41,925 nucleotides of DNA from Candidatus Latescibacterota bacterium (GCA_020852055.1 JADZBP010000029.1:1-41925); one strand, 5' to 3'. Positions 15,647 through 23,664 are shown, numbered from the stretch's first letter. Translations and numbers: made by a program. Notes: generated by a model from the letters alone, not told the origin.

Positions 15647-16519
15647 ATGCAGATCGCCTTTTGGGGCGTGAGGGGGTCATTCCCCGTGTGCCGGGAACAA
15701 AGTCTGCGCTACGGGGGCAACACCTCCTGTGTGGAGGTGCGGGCCGGTGAAAGCGCGATCCTGATCGACGCCGGCACCGGCATCCGAGCCGCCGGCCGGG
15801 CGTTGGTGGCCCAAGGGGTGCGCCAGATCCACCTGCTGCTCAGCCACGCCCACTGGGATCACATCCAGGGTTTTCCCTTTTTTGCCCCGCTCCAGCAGCC
15901 CGGCACCCTCATCCGCGTCTATTCGCTGCGCCGCCCGGACACTTCCTTGGAGGCGATCTTTGCCGAGCAGCAGCGCCACCCCTTCTTTCCCCTGGCCCTG
16001 GACCGGATGGCCGCCCGGCTGGAGTTCGTCGAGCTGGAGGAGGGGCAGGTGGTGCAGATCGGCGATACCCGGGTGTACAGCCGGCGCCTCAATCACCCCA
16101 GCGTCACCGGAGGCTTCCGCCTCGAACACCAGGGCCGCACCCTGGCCTACCTCTCGGACGTGGATCTCTATACCAAACTGCTCCTGGGCGCCGGCCTGCA
16201 GACCCCCAGCGCCTCGGTGCGGCAGCAGCGCCTGGCGGCGTTGCTGGAAGGGGCCAGCCAGTTGGCCAGCGGCGCCGACCTGGCGGTGTGCGACACCTTC
16301 TTCCGCCCCGAGGACTACGAGCCCAGCTGGGGCCACAGCCGCCCCGAGGATGCCCTGCAACTGGCCCGCGACAGCGGCATCGGGCAGCTGGCGCTCTTCC
16401 ACCACGAGCCGCATCGCGGCGACGACGAGATCGACCAGTTGCTGGCCCATTACCGCCGTCAGGCCGGCAGTCAGCTGGAGTTGCTGGCCGCTGCCGAGGG
16501 CCTGGTGCTGAAGCTGTGA
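15647..16519 (+). CDS. MBL-fold metallo-hydrolase
   Basis: A 290-aa metallo-beta-lactamase-fold hydrolase of the short single-domain kind (begins MQIAFWGVRGSFPV, followed by YGGNTSC). The metal motif HAHWDHIQG is intact (H67, H69, D71, H72), with later ligands likely in NHPSVTGG, the LSDVD segment and the C-terminal FHHEP. The opening GVRGS(F/V)P and YGGNT(S/C) pattern is typical of MBL proteins found beside signalling or adenylate cyclase-like modules, but the substrate cannot be read from the sequence. The start is the ATG behind GGAG (spacing 4); an upstream ATG at 15581 would overlap the promoter. A near paralogue follows 13 bases downstream. Confidence 0.82.
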   Translation: MQIAFWGVRGSFPVCREQSLRYGGNTSCVEVRAGESAILIDAGTGIRAAGRALVAQGVRQIHLLLSHAHWDHIQGFPFFAPLQQPGTLIRVYSLRRPDTSLEAIFAEQQRHPFFPLALDRMAARLEFVELEEGQVVQIGDTRVYSRRLNHPSVTGGFRLEHQGRTLAYLSDVDLYTKLLLGAGLQTPSASVRQQRLAALLEGASQLASGADLAVCDTFFRPEDYEPSWGHSRPEDALQLARDSGIGQLALFHHEPHRGDDEIDQLLAHYRRQAGSQLELLAAAEGLVLKL

Positions 16520-16532
16520 GAAAGGGCGCGCT

Positions 16533-17375
16533 TTGCTTCAGGTAAGGGTCTGGGGAGCCAGGGGATCGGTGCCCTCGCCATCGCCGGACACCGCCGGGTA
16601 CGGGGGGGATACCTGCTGCGTCGAGGTGCGGACCCCCGGCGGTACGGCGCTCATCCTCGACGCCGGCATGGGGTTGCACTGGCTGGGTCGTTCCCTCATG
16701 GAGGGGGCCTTCGGCTCGGGTCAGGGCCAGGCCCATCTGCTGCTGACCCACACCCATTGGAGCCATATCCAGGGTATCCCCTTTTTCGTCCCGCTCCTGA
16801 TCGCCGGCAACCAGTTCACGCTCTACGGCCCGGGTGAAGGCGAGCCGCTTCAGGACGCCATGCGCCAGCAGTTGCACCCCATCTATTGCCCGGTGCCCAA
16901 TTTCTTCAACGACCAGGTGGGGGCCACGGTCCGGATCGAGGAAGTGGAGGAGGGCGACCTCACCATCGGCGACGCACAGGTCAAGGTGCGGCGCGTCAAC
17001 CATTCCCCCGGCAGCACCTGTTTTGCCTATCGGCTCGAAGCCGGGGGGCGGGCGCTGGCCTATATCCCCGACATCGAGTACAGCGGCGAGGCCGACCGCC
17101 GGCCGGCGCTGGAGCTGGCCCACCGGGTTGATCTGTTGTTCCACGACGCCCATTGCGGGGACGGGTGTCAGCACGCTGGTTGCGGCCACAGCAGCGCCGC
17201 TCAGGCCGTGGCCCTGGCCCTCGAGGCCGGGGTCCGCCGGCTGGCGCTTTTCCATCACCATCCCGAGCGCACCGACCAGGAGATCGATTCTGTGGTGGCG
17301 GCCCACCAGCAGCGGGGCCTGGTGGTGGAGGGGGCGCGGCAGGGACAGGTCTACAAAATGAGCAGGAAAAAATGA
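16533..17375 (+). CDS. MBL-fold protein, paralogue of the preceding gene, with altered metal motif
   Basis: A 280-aa paralogue of the gene just upstream, probably by tandem duplication: both share the GxRGS(F/V)P opening, the YGG(N/D)T segment and the same C-terminal FHH pattern. The start is TTG, 13 bases after the previous stop, with GAAAGGG upstream. The defining HxHxDH motif reads HTHWSHIQG, so the metal-2 ligand Asp (position 77) is Ser. The other likely ligands remain (H73, H75, H78, NHSPG, HDAHCGDG, FHHHP). It also has an extra His/Cys-rich segment CGDGCQHAGCGHSS (about 207-220) absent from its neighbour. It may bind one metal, bind a different metal, or be non-catalytic. Its stop overlaps the next gene's ATG by 3 bases (ATGA). 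Confidence 0.78.
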   Translation: MLQVRVWGARGSVPSPSPDTAGYGGDTCCVEVRTPGGTALILDAGMGLHWLGRSLMEGAFGSGQGQAHLLLTHTHWSHIQGIPFFVPLLIAGNQFTLYGPGEGEPLQDAMRQQLHPIYCPVPNFFNDQVGATVRIEEVEEGDLTIGDAQVKVRRVNHSPGSTCFAYRLEAGGRALAYIPDIEYSGEADRRPALELAHRVDLLFHDAHCGDGCQHAGCGHSSAAQAVALALEAGVRRLALFHHHPERTDQEIDSVVAAHQQRGLVVEGARQGQVYKMSRKK

Positions 17376-17827
17376 AAACGTGGATTGTGGTTTTTGCCGC
17401 GCTGTGGGCCTGTGCCTGCGGCCGGCGGGAAGCGGGGGCGCCGGAGCCGGGCAGTGACTATATGCGGGAGGTCCAGCAGGTGCTGCTGGAGCTGCGGGTG
17501 CTCGACAAACAGATCGCCAGCCAGGTCACCGCCGACACCATTGCCGCCAACACCATCGTGCCCCTGATCCGCGATCAGTTCCGGCCCGCCCTGGCCGGCC
17601 TGCGGCAGCGGGTGGCGGCGCTCCAGCCCGACTCGGCCCTGACCCCCGTCAACGAACAACTGGTGCGTTACCTCGACCTGCGCCTCAAGGCCTACGACCT
17701 GGCCATCCAGGGCGAGCAGGAGCAGCGCCAGGACCTCTTTGAGGAATTCGCCCGCCTGCAGGTACAGGCCGACGCCGAAGGCCGCAGCCTCGAAGAGGAA
17801 ATCCGCCAGGCCCGCCAGCGCCGCTGA
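17372..17827 (+). CDS. Putative lipoprotein with helical coiled-coil body
   Basis: A 151-aa protein I cannot assign to a named family. It begins MKTWIVVFAALWACACGRRE: a short signal with LWAC as a possible lipobox, so export and lipid anchoring are likely. The rest is almost entirely helical and charged (Leu/Gln/Arg/Glu heptad-like repeats), e.g. EVQQVLLELRVLDKQIASQV and YLDLRLKAYDLAIQGEQEQR. The start codon is embedded in the stop of the MBL paralogue, so the three genes from 15647 form one translationally coupled unit. A role at the inner or outer membrane is likely; partner unknown. Confidence 0.65.
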   Translation: MKTWIVVFAALWACACGRREAGAPEPGSDYMREVQQVLLELRVLDKQIASQVTADTIAANTIVPLIRDQFRPALAGLRQRVAALQPDSALTPVNEQLVRYLDLRLKAYDLAIQGEQEQRQDLFEEFARLQVQADAEGRSLEEEIRQARQRR

Positions 17828-17946
17828 TCCCGCGAGGGGCCCGCACCGGCCATTTCGTTCCTCCCTTCTGTCCAAACGCCCGGAAACCCGTCCTTACGGG
17901 CAGCTTGTCCCGCCAGGGGGGGCGCGCCCGGCGGCGGGGTTCGGGG

Positions 17947-18684
17947 CTAGACCGGGTCCTGATTCGGCCCTGGCGAAAGAGCGGTGCCGTCTTCGGGTTG
18001 GTAGCCCAGCAACTGGCAGGTGGAGTCCAGGTCGAGCCAGGGGTGGCGGTGGCGCGAGGAACCGTGCACGATGGCGAACTCCACCCCTTGGAGGTCCACG
18101 CAGCGGGCGAAGAGTTGGGCGGTGTCGCGCGGGGAGAGCATGTACGAGGGCGCCTCGGGGTCCCAGTCGCCCTGCGGGTCGAAGGTGGGATTGCCCAGGC
18201 GCACCACGATACAGGAAAGGCCCTGGCGGCCGGCGTAGACCCGGGCCAGGGCCTCGCCCCAGCACTTGCTGGCCCCGTACAGGCCCTGCGGGTGGACCGG
18301 GCGTTCGGGAGTGATGGGCGGATGGGGGCCGTGGCCGCGCACCGCGTAGATGCTGCTGGTGAAGATGAAGCGCTGGCAACCGGCAGCCACCGCGGCCTCC
18401 AGCAGGTTGTATGGGCCGACGATGTTGCGCGGCAACAGCGAACCGAAAAAGTCCTCGCTGCCCGCGTCGGCGGCCAGGTGGACCACGGTGTGGATGTTGG
18501 CGCAGGCGCGGCTGCAGTCGGCGGGCTGGGTCATGTCGAAGGGGAGGTATTCCTCGTGGGGGGCCAGCCCGGCGACGGGGGCGATGTCGGCCAGACGCAG
18601 CCGGTACCGGCCAGCCCAGTGTCGGCGCAACAGGGAGCCCACATGTCCGGCGGCGCCGGTCAGCAGCAAGGTCGGAGTGGCCAT
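17947..18684 (-). CDS. NAD-dependent epimerase/dehydratase (extended SDR, uronate dehydrogenase-like)
   Basis: A 245-aa extended short-chain dehydrogenase. The Rossmann motif TGAAGHVGS is at residues 9-17, the acidic cofactor-binding D in RLADI near 33, and the catalytic pair YGASK (about 139-143) follows the Ser in FTSSIYAV. Length and the LRLGNP-like 'VVRLGNPTF' resemble uronate dehydrogenase and short sugar epimerases. It converges on the lipoprotein gene across a 119-base gap that holds a small CCCGT/ACGGG hairpin but no clear terminator. No ribosome-binding site is obvious. A paralogue lies at 40017-40820. Substrate probably a sugar or sugar acid. Confidence 0.8.
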   Translation of the reverse strand: MATPTLLLTGAAGHVGSLLRRHWAGRYRLRLADIAPVAGLAPHEEYLPFDMTQPADCSRACANIHTVVHLAADAGSEDFFGSLLPRNIVGPYNLLEAAVAAGCQRFIFTSSIYAVRGHGPHPPITPERPVHPQGLYGASKCWGEALARVYAGRQGLSCIVVRLGNPTFDPQGDWDPEAPSYMLSPRDTAQLFARCVDLQGVEFAIVHGSSRHRHPWLDLDSTCQLLGYQPEDGTALSPGPNQDPV

Positions 18685-18821
18685 GCGGAAAAGCTAAGGT
18701 CCACCGGCAGCGCGGCAAAGGAAAAAGGGCAAGACCGGGTGGGCCCGGCCGGGACACCCCTGCCAAATGGCGGTCCACGCTTGTCCTGCGGGTGGTTAAT
18801 GGTTTTCTTCGGTACAGGTCT

Positions 18822-18837
18822 GGGTTGACGGCAACCC
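18822..18837 (+). other. Perfect hairpin in the leader of the small coiled-coil gene pair
   Basis: GGGTTG, loop ACGG, CAACCC: six perfect base pairs, followed directly by a second small element GCTTCGGAGC. Both lie within the last 50 bases before the gene at 18874. The rest of the 189-base gap (18685-18873) holds no gene and only a poor promoter match. A leader hairpin or chance G+C-rich pairing. Confidence 0.35.
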
Positions 18838-18873
18838 GCTTCGGAGCCGCAGCCCGGACGACAAGGTGGTGAA

Positions 18874-19158
18874 ATGGAAAACAGCCTGATGGTCATCGGC
18901 CCCCTCGCCCTGCTTGCTCTGGGCCTCCTCGGCTACCTGGTATATATCTGGCTCCAGTACTACGAGGATGCGAGCCGGATGGAGGTCCAGGAGTCGAAGC
19001 TGCACCATCAGGCCAAGGTGAACCTGCTGGCCAGTGAGCAGGCGCGGACCAAGACCAGCCAGGTCCTGGAGCGCTGCCGGCTCCTCGAGGAGGAGATCCC
19101 CGTGCTGCGCCAGCAACTGACCCAATTGCGGCAGGCGGGCAGTGCCCCAAATGAGTAG
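18874..19158 (+). CDS. Small membrane-anchored coiled-coil protein (1 of 2)
   Basis: A 94-aa protein of unknown family. One N-terminal membrane helix (about residues 5-28, LMVIGPLALLALGLLGYLVY) is followed by a cytoplasmic or periplasmic coiled coil rich in Glu, Gln, Arg and Leu (about 30-88), as in VQESKLHHQAKVNLLASEQA. AAGGTGG stands 5 bases before the ATG. The gene after it, 30 bases on, has the same plan (helix plus coiled coil). The pair may oligomerise with each other at the membrane. Not homologous to phage-shock or FtsB/FtsL proteins by any motif I can see, although the size and layout are similar. Confidence 0.62.
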   Translation: MENSLMVIGPLALLALGLLGYLVYIWLQYYEDASRMEVQESKLHHQAKVNLLASEQARTKTSQVLERCRLLEEEIPVLRQQLTQLRQAGSAPNE

Positions 19159-19188
19159 GCGCCGGAGCGCCCGGGGGGATAGGGCCGG

Positions 19189-19458
19189 ATGATCGGGCCA
19201 CTCTTGTTCGCTTGTTTTGTGTTGGCCCTCGCCGGGGTGTTGAGCAAGATCATTGCGGGCCGGCGGCTGGAGGAGGGCAAGGAGCGGGTGAACGACGCCC
19301 AACTCGGCACTCAGCAGACCGCCACCCAGCGCCGCCAGAACGAAGAGTTGCTCAACTTTGAGGAGGTCAAGGAACGGCGCCTCAAAGCAGACCGCCAGAC
19401 CCTGGCCGAACAGATCGAGAATCTCAAGAAACGTCTGGGCGGGTCTTCCCCGGGCTGA
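19189..19458 (+). CDS. Small membrane-anchored coiled-coil protein (2 of 2)
   Basis: An 89-aa protein with one N-terminal membrane helix (MIGPLLFACFVLALAGVLSK) and a strongly charged coiled-coil tail (ERVNDAQLGTQQTATQRRQN through EQIENLKKRLGG). Gln/Glu/Arg-rich heptads fill residues 25-85. A GGGGGGATAGGG stretch provides the ribosome-binding site. The gene shares architecture, and the 'IGPL' opening, with the preceding protein, so the two may be diverged duplicates or co-evolved partners. The next gene, a glycosidase-like protein, starts 40 bases later on the same strand. No named family recognised. Confidence 0.62.
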   Translation: MIGPLLFACFVLALAGVLSKIIAGRRLEEGKERVNDAQLGTQQTATQRRQNEELLNFEEVKERRLKADRQTLAEQIENLKKRLGGSSPG

Positions 19459-19498
19459 GGGGTGCCGCCCCCCATCTCTCCCTCCGAGAGGAGTCCCC

Positions 19499-20830
19499 AT
19501 GGCCGTGCCCACCGCCGGACCCCTGCGGGTCCATGCCACCAATCCCCGATATTTTGCCGACCGCCACGGGAAGGCGGTATACCTGACCGGCTCCCACACC
19601 TGGGACACCCTGCAGGATCTGGGCGAGGCGGACCCGCCGCCGGCCTTCGACTTCGACGCCCATCTGGATTTCCTCGTCGCCCGCGGGCACGATTTTATCC
19701 GTCTCTGGCGCTGGGAGCTGTTCCGCTGGGATACCGGGGCCAACCAAAAAGAGATGGCCAAGGAACTGGTCGCCGCCCCCCACCCCTGGCTGCGGACCGG
19801 GCCGGGACTGGCCCTCGACGGCAAACCCCGTTTCAACCTCAGGCAGTACGACCCGGAGTTCTTCACCCGCCTGCGCACCCGCGTGCAGGCGGCGGGCCGG
19901 CGTGGGATCTATGTCTCGGTGATGCTCTTCGAGGGCTGGGGGCTGCGTTTCGTCGAGGGCGGCTGGCAGGCTCACCCCTTCCATCCCGCCAATCGCCTGC
20001 CCCTGGGTGCGGGCGAGCCGACTGGACCGGTGGACGGCAAGAACCTCTTCACCCTCGACTCGCCGGTCCTCAACGCGCTGCAGGAGGCGTACGTGCGCCA
20101 GGTGGTGGAGACGCTCAACGACCTCGACAATGTGCTCTACGAGATCGCCAACGAGAGTGATTTTGCCACCACCCAATGGCAGTACCACCTGATCCGCCAG
20201 CTCAAGGCCTACGAGGCCGGCATGGCGCAGCAGCACCCCGTGGGTATGACCAGTATCGGCTACGGGGTCGACGATCTGGGCCGGCTGCTCGACAGCCCGG
20301 CCGATTGGATCTCTCCCAACCCCGATGGTTTCGATTACAAGAACGACCCGCCGGCGGCGACCGGGGCCAAGGTGATGTTGCCCGATACCGACCACCTGTG
20401 GGGCGTGGGCGGCAGTGTGCAATGGGTGTGGAAGAGTTTCACCCGCGGCCTGAACCCCATCTTCATGGACCCGTACCGGCGCGAGGTGCTGGACATGGGC
20501 GACGAGGCCGAGTGGGAACGCTGCCGCCGCGCGCTGGGCTTCACCCGCCGCTTGGCCGAGGAGGTGGGCATGGACAGGATGGTGCCCGGGCCGGAACTGG
20601 CGAGCAGCGGGTACTGTCTGGCCGAGCCGGGGCGGACCTACGTCGTGTACCTGCCCGAGGGCGGGGAGGTGCGGGTGGATCTGTCGGTAGTGCAGGGTCG
20701 GGTGCGGGTGACGTGGCGCGATCCGCGCACCGGCGAGACGAGTGGGAGTGGTGAGGCGCAGGGCGGTGGATGGGTGGCGTTGCCGGCGCCGGGGGCGGGG
20801 GATGCGGTGTTATTGCTGCGGGCACTATAG
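19499..20830 (+). CDS. Glycoside hydrolase-like TIM-barrel protein (DUF4038/DUF6298-like)
   Basis: A 443-aa protein with no signal peptide. The opening NPRYFADRHGKAVYLTGSHT (about 15-34) is the hallmark of the DUF4038/DUF6298-type glycosidases: a barrel that starts with 'N..yf.d..Gk.vyL.GsHtW'. NVLYEIANESD (Glu219) matches the Asn-Glu acid/base motif of clan GH-A. A matching second catalytic Glu is not obvious: the expected place reads GLNPIFMDPYRR. A C-terminal beta-sandwich (about 350-443, YVVYLPEGGEVRVDLSVVQG) resembles the 'putative collagen-binding' domain that often ends these proteins. The start was chosen for GAGAGGAG 5 bases upstream. Probably acts on plant or algal polysaccharide; substrate unproven. 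Confidence 0.75.
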   Translation: MAVPTAGPLRVHATNPRYFADRHGKAVYLTGSHTWDTLQDLGEADPPPAFDFDAHLDFLVARGHDFIRLWRWELFRWDTGANQKEMAKELVAAPHPWLRTGPGLALDGKPRFNLRQYDPEFFTRLRTRVQAAGRRGIYVSVMLFEGWGLRFVEGGWQAHPFHPANRLPLGAGEPTGPVDGKNLFTLDSPVLNALQEAYVRQVVETLNDLDNVLYEIANESDFATTQWQYHLIRQLKAYEAGMAQQHPVGMTSIGYGVDDLGRLLDSPADWISPNPDGFDYKNDPPAATGAKVMLPDTDHLWGVGGSVQWVWKSFTRGLNPIFMDPYRREVLDMGDEAEWERCRRALGFTRRLAEEVGMDRMVPGPELASSGYCLAEPGRTYVVYLPEGGEVRVDLSVVQGRVRVTWRDPRTGETSGSGEAQGGGWVALPAPGAGDAVLLLRAL

Positions 20831-20849
20831 TGGCGGCAGGTATGCGTTT

Positions 20850-21935
20850 TCAGCTCAGGTAGGATTCGAGGCCGCGCAGTTCTTCCGGGGAATAGGGATC
20901 GCCGAAGGTGGGATCGGTGGGCTGGTCTCCCTTCTTCAGTGCCAGTGAGATCGGCGGGGCTTCCCAGCCTTCCAGTTCCTCGCGGGTCACCAGGCCCCCC
21001 TCCCGTTCCAGGGCAGAGCGGAACCCCATCAGGAACATGCCCACCTTCTCCAGGATATGCTCGCCGCTCTCGGGGGCCCGGCGGGTCTGGATCATCTCCT
21101 GGACGACCAGTTGCATGGTGTTCCAGAGGCTGTGGCGGAACCACCCCGGATGGGCCGAGATCCTGCTCTCCACGTCCCCCGACTGGGCCGAGCCGAGCAC
21201 CCGCATATAGGCGAGGCCGTCCATGCCGGACTGCAGGTGTAGCTGCCCGTAGAACCGCTTCCCTCCTGGATTTTCGTGGACGAAGCTCACCGCTCCGGGC
21301 GGGGTGCGCCAGTCCGGGGTGAGATAGGAGGCCGCCAGGCAGCGGCCCCGCCCCTTTTGGCGCTCGGCGCGCAGCGCCGCGGCGAGGTACCAGACCCCGT
21401 GCAGGCCGTGGGTGTAGTAGTCGCTCATGGTGTTGTGGGCCGTGTACCCGAGGATCTCGGGCAGCCGCCCGATCTTCTCCTGCAACTCCCCCACGCTTTC
21501 GGTAAACTCCCAAGTGGAGTTGCTCATCAGGGGCGCGCCGCTCTGCTTGGCCATCTCGACCATCAGCCGCCCTTTTTCGACTGAGGTGCAGAAAGGCCGG
21601 TTGATGAAAGTAGGTACGCCGGCCTGGAGAAAGGGCCGGGCCAGCAGGTGGTAGAGGGAGACCGCAGGCGCCGCATCGATATAGACCCCGTCCACGGTGC
21701 CCACCATATCCTCGAGCTCAGCTACCACCTGCACCCCGGGGAAACGCCTGGCCAGGTCTTCGGCAAAGGCCCGGCGGTAGCTCCAGATCTTGGTGACCAC
21801 CATGCCCGTGGTGCGCCCTTGCCCTGGCTGGGGATTCATGGTGGGGATCCAGAGGGGGGCGTGGCAGCCCTGCGCGACGACAAAACCCACCTCCACTTGT
21901 TCGAGGGCACCGCAACCGGCCCTATCGGTCCGCAT
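20850..21935 (-). CDS. Divergent Gfo/Idh/MocA-like oxidoreductase, probably lacking classic active-site motifs
   Basis: A 361-aa protein recalling Gfo/Idh/MocA dehydrogenases in overall layout but lacking their two landmarks. The N-terminus reads ALEQVEVGFVVAQGCHAPLW, with no GxGxxG; the EKP catalytic motif at the end of the Rossmann half is FINRPFCTS (about 129-137), so the lysine is missing. The C-terminal half (SNSTWEFTESVGEL, HNTMSDYYTHGLHGVWYLAA) has the alternating strand-helix pattern of the family's second domain. It may be a catalytically altered paralogue or bind substrate without NAD. The start is preceded by AGAGGG and overlaps the end of the upstream flavoprotein by 14 bases. Assignment to the family is by pattern only. 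Confidence 0.6.
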   Translation of the reverse strand: MRTDRAGCGALEQVEVGFVVAQGCHAPLWIPTMNPQPGQGRTTGMVVTKIWSYRRAFAEDLARRFPGVQVVAELEDMVGTVDGVYIDAAPAVSLYHLLARPFLQAGVPTFINRPFCTSVEKGRLMVEMAKQSGAPLMSNSTWEFTESVGELQEKIGRLPEILGYTAHNTMSDYYTHGLHGVWYLAAALRAERQKGRGRCLAASYLTPDWRTPPGAVSFVHENPGGKRFYGQLHLQSGMDGLAYMRVLGSAQSGDVESRISAHPGWFRHSLWNTMQLVVQEMIQTRRAPESGEHILEKVGMFLMGFRSALEREGGLVTREELEGWEAPPISLALKKGDQPTDPTFGDPYSPEELRGLESYLS

Positions 21936-22853
21936 GGTTTCCCTCTGCCGCTGCCAGGGGGCGATAGGCGCTGGGCACACTCGTCTTGATCACCTCTTCC
22001 TCCAGGAATTCCTTCCACGTTGCGTGGGTCCACAGGGCGCTGGCCCGCACCAACTGCGCGCAGGCCTCTGTCTGCCTGCCGGCGTGGTACAGGACGAGGG
22101 CCTGTTGCAGCAGCGGGGCCGCCTGCGCCAGCAGTTCGAGCGCCTCCGGGCGTTTGAAGGTCGTCAGCCCCTCGGCGATCAGCGAGGACTCGTACTCCAT
22201 GGTGCCGTTGGTCAGGTTGTCCAGATAGGGCTCCAGCGCACTCCACGGTTTATCCAGATAGCCGACGTAGCGCTCCGTGTCCGTGTAGGGCACGCGCCCC
22301 CGGGCATCCTGGCTGGCCGCCTCTCCCAACAGGTGGCCCAGAGTGGCGGCCTGGCCCAGGGCCCGCTCGAAGTGGGCGGTATGTACGGGCAGCCCGCCGA
22401 CGTAGCGCATCCCGAAGGCGAAGGCGGATTTGCACAGCGCCGCATTGGCCAGGCGCTGCATGCCCTGATTGCTGGCGCAGGAGATGGAGGCAAAGGCATG
22501 CCCTGGAGCGCGCCGCTCCAGAGGAAGGGGTAACAGCGCTCGATGAAGAGATGGGCCTGGGCGCTGGGGCCCCAGAAATGCACCGGGTCGGCCAGTATCC
22601 AGCCCTTGGCGCGCCGGACCTTGGCCATCAACTCCCCGGCCCCGCCCATGGCGTCGTGCTGGCCGCATTGATGCTCGGGGTCGCGGATGCAGTTGAAGCA
22701 GCTCTTGCAGGGGCCGAAGCGGTACTGGTGCAGGTGCACCACCTCCACCTCCACACCTTCCACACTCGCAGCGCCTGCCGCCGCCGCTTGCAGCAGGGTG
22801 GCGGTAAAACCCTTCTTCCTGCCGCTGGCCAGCAATGCCAGGACATATGCCAT
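21922..22853 (-). pseudogene. Iron-sulfur flavoprotein (Isf-like NAD(P)H-dependent flavodoxin-fold reductase), frameshifted
   Basis: A flavodoxin-fold reductase read in two frames. The first frame (from ATG 22853, behind GAGGAG) gives MAYVLALLASGRKKGFTATL and the Cys motif CKSCFNCIRDPEHQC (CX2CX2CX7C), which in Isf proteins binds a [4Fe-4S] cluster, then ILADPVHFWGPSAQAHLFIE and ends in nonsense. Near 22500 the second frame takes over at HAFASISCASNQGMQRLANA and continues to ...RPLAAAEGNHADR. A single missing G in a CCC/GGG run joins the two as '...SGALQGHAFAS...'. The joint abuts a perfect 8-bp hairpin (22503-22521). Restored length would be about 310 aa. Either a sequencing slip or a true lesion. 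Confidence 0.75.
22503..22521 (+). repeat. Perfect inverted repeat at the frameshift of the flavoprotein gene
   Basis: CTGGAGCG, loop CGC, CGCTCCAG: eight perfect pairs with only three unpaired bases, at the exact place where the reading frame of the flavoprotein breaks. Such G+C-rich hairpins are a known cause of base-calling and polymerase slips. Confidence 0.8.
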
Positions 22854-23007
22854 GGCCCGGACTCCTCGTCTTCCAGATCGAAAATCGGGCAGACCTACAC
22901 CCTAATATGCGCAAAACCCCGGGCAGCGAGAATCCGGAGAGGGGTCAGGGGTGCGGTGGCGTGAGAGGGTGCCGGGCGTGGTGGCGAAGGCGGAAAGAGC
23001 CGGCCCG

Positions 23008-23664
23008 CTAGCCGTGCCGCTCCTCGGTCCAGGGGTCGCCGTGGTTGTGGTACCCGCGCACCTCCCAGAAGCCGGGCTGGTCTTCGGCGGTGAAGACGAG
23101 TTTGCGCAGGAATTTGGCCGACTTCCAGGCGTAGAGTTTGGGCACGATCAGGCGCATGGGGCCGCCGTGCTCCAGGGGCAGGGGCTGGCCGGCGAGTTCG
23201 TAGGCCAGCATCACGTCCTCGTCCATACAGTCGGCCAGGGGCATGTTGGTGGTGTAGCCGTCGGCGCTGTGGGCGATGAGGAAACGGGCCGCTTCGGTGG
23301 GGCGGACCAGGGCGGCCAGGTCGAGGAAACTGAGGCCGCCCCAGGCCACGTCGAACTTGGACCAGGTGGTGACGCAGTGGAAATCCACCACCTGGTCCTT
23401 TTTGGGCAACAACTGCACGAAACCGTCCCAGTCCACGTCGAGGGGCTCTTCGACCTCGCCCTCTACCTGGAAGCGCCAGCGTTTGGGGTGGAACTGGGGG
23501 TGGACTCCCAGGTCGAGGATGGGGAAGCCGGTGGTCAGATGCTGGCCCGGCGGCAGGCGGTCGCGGCCGGCAGCCGGGGCGCTGGGCGCCTTGGTGCGGA
23601 AACGCTCCAGCAGCTTGCGTTTGGCCTCCAACATCTTCTCGTTGTATTCCATGCCCTCGCTCAT
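23008..23664 (-). CDS. Molybdopterin-dependent oxidoreductase (sulfite oxidase-fold, MsrP/YedY-like)
   Basis: A 218-aa protein with the sulfite-oxidase fold. DFHCVTTWSKFDVAWGG (about 93-109) contains the Cys that ligates the molybdenum in this family. Later blocks ADGYTTNMPL, LAYELAGQPLPLEHGGPMRL and VPKLYAWKSAKFLRKL match the Moco-binding core, and the end GYHNHGDPWTEER is the usual 'GY...GDPW.EER' tail. Unlike MsrP/YedY it has no Tat or Sec signal, so it should be cytoplasmic unless a partner exports it. Its ATG shares ATGA with the stop of the Gfo/Idh/MocA gene upstream. Substrate not deducible. A 154-base gap (22854-23007) follows; it holds no gene. Confidence 0.85.
   Translation of the reverse strand: MSEGMEYNEKMLEAKRKLLERFRTKAPSAPAAGRDRLPPGQHLTTGFPILDLGVHPQFHPKRWRFQVEGEVEEPLDVDWDGFVQLLPKKDQVVDFHCVTTWSKFDVAWGGLSFLDLAALVRPTEAARFLIAHSADGYTTNMPLADCMDEDVMLAYELAGQPLPLEHGGPMRLIVPKLYAWKSAKFLRKLVFTAEDQPGFWEVRGYHNHGDPWTEERHG

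Noticed and set aside
17887-17900. CCCGT-CCTT-ACGGG hairpin between convergent genes
   Set aside because: Stem of five pairs without a T-tract; too weak to call a terminator.
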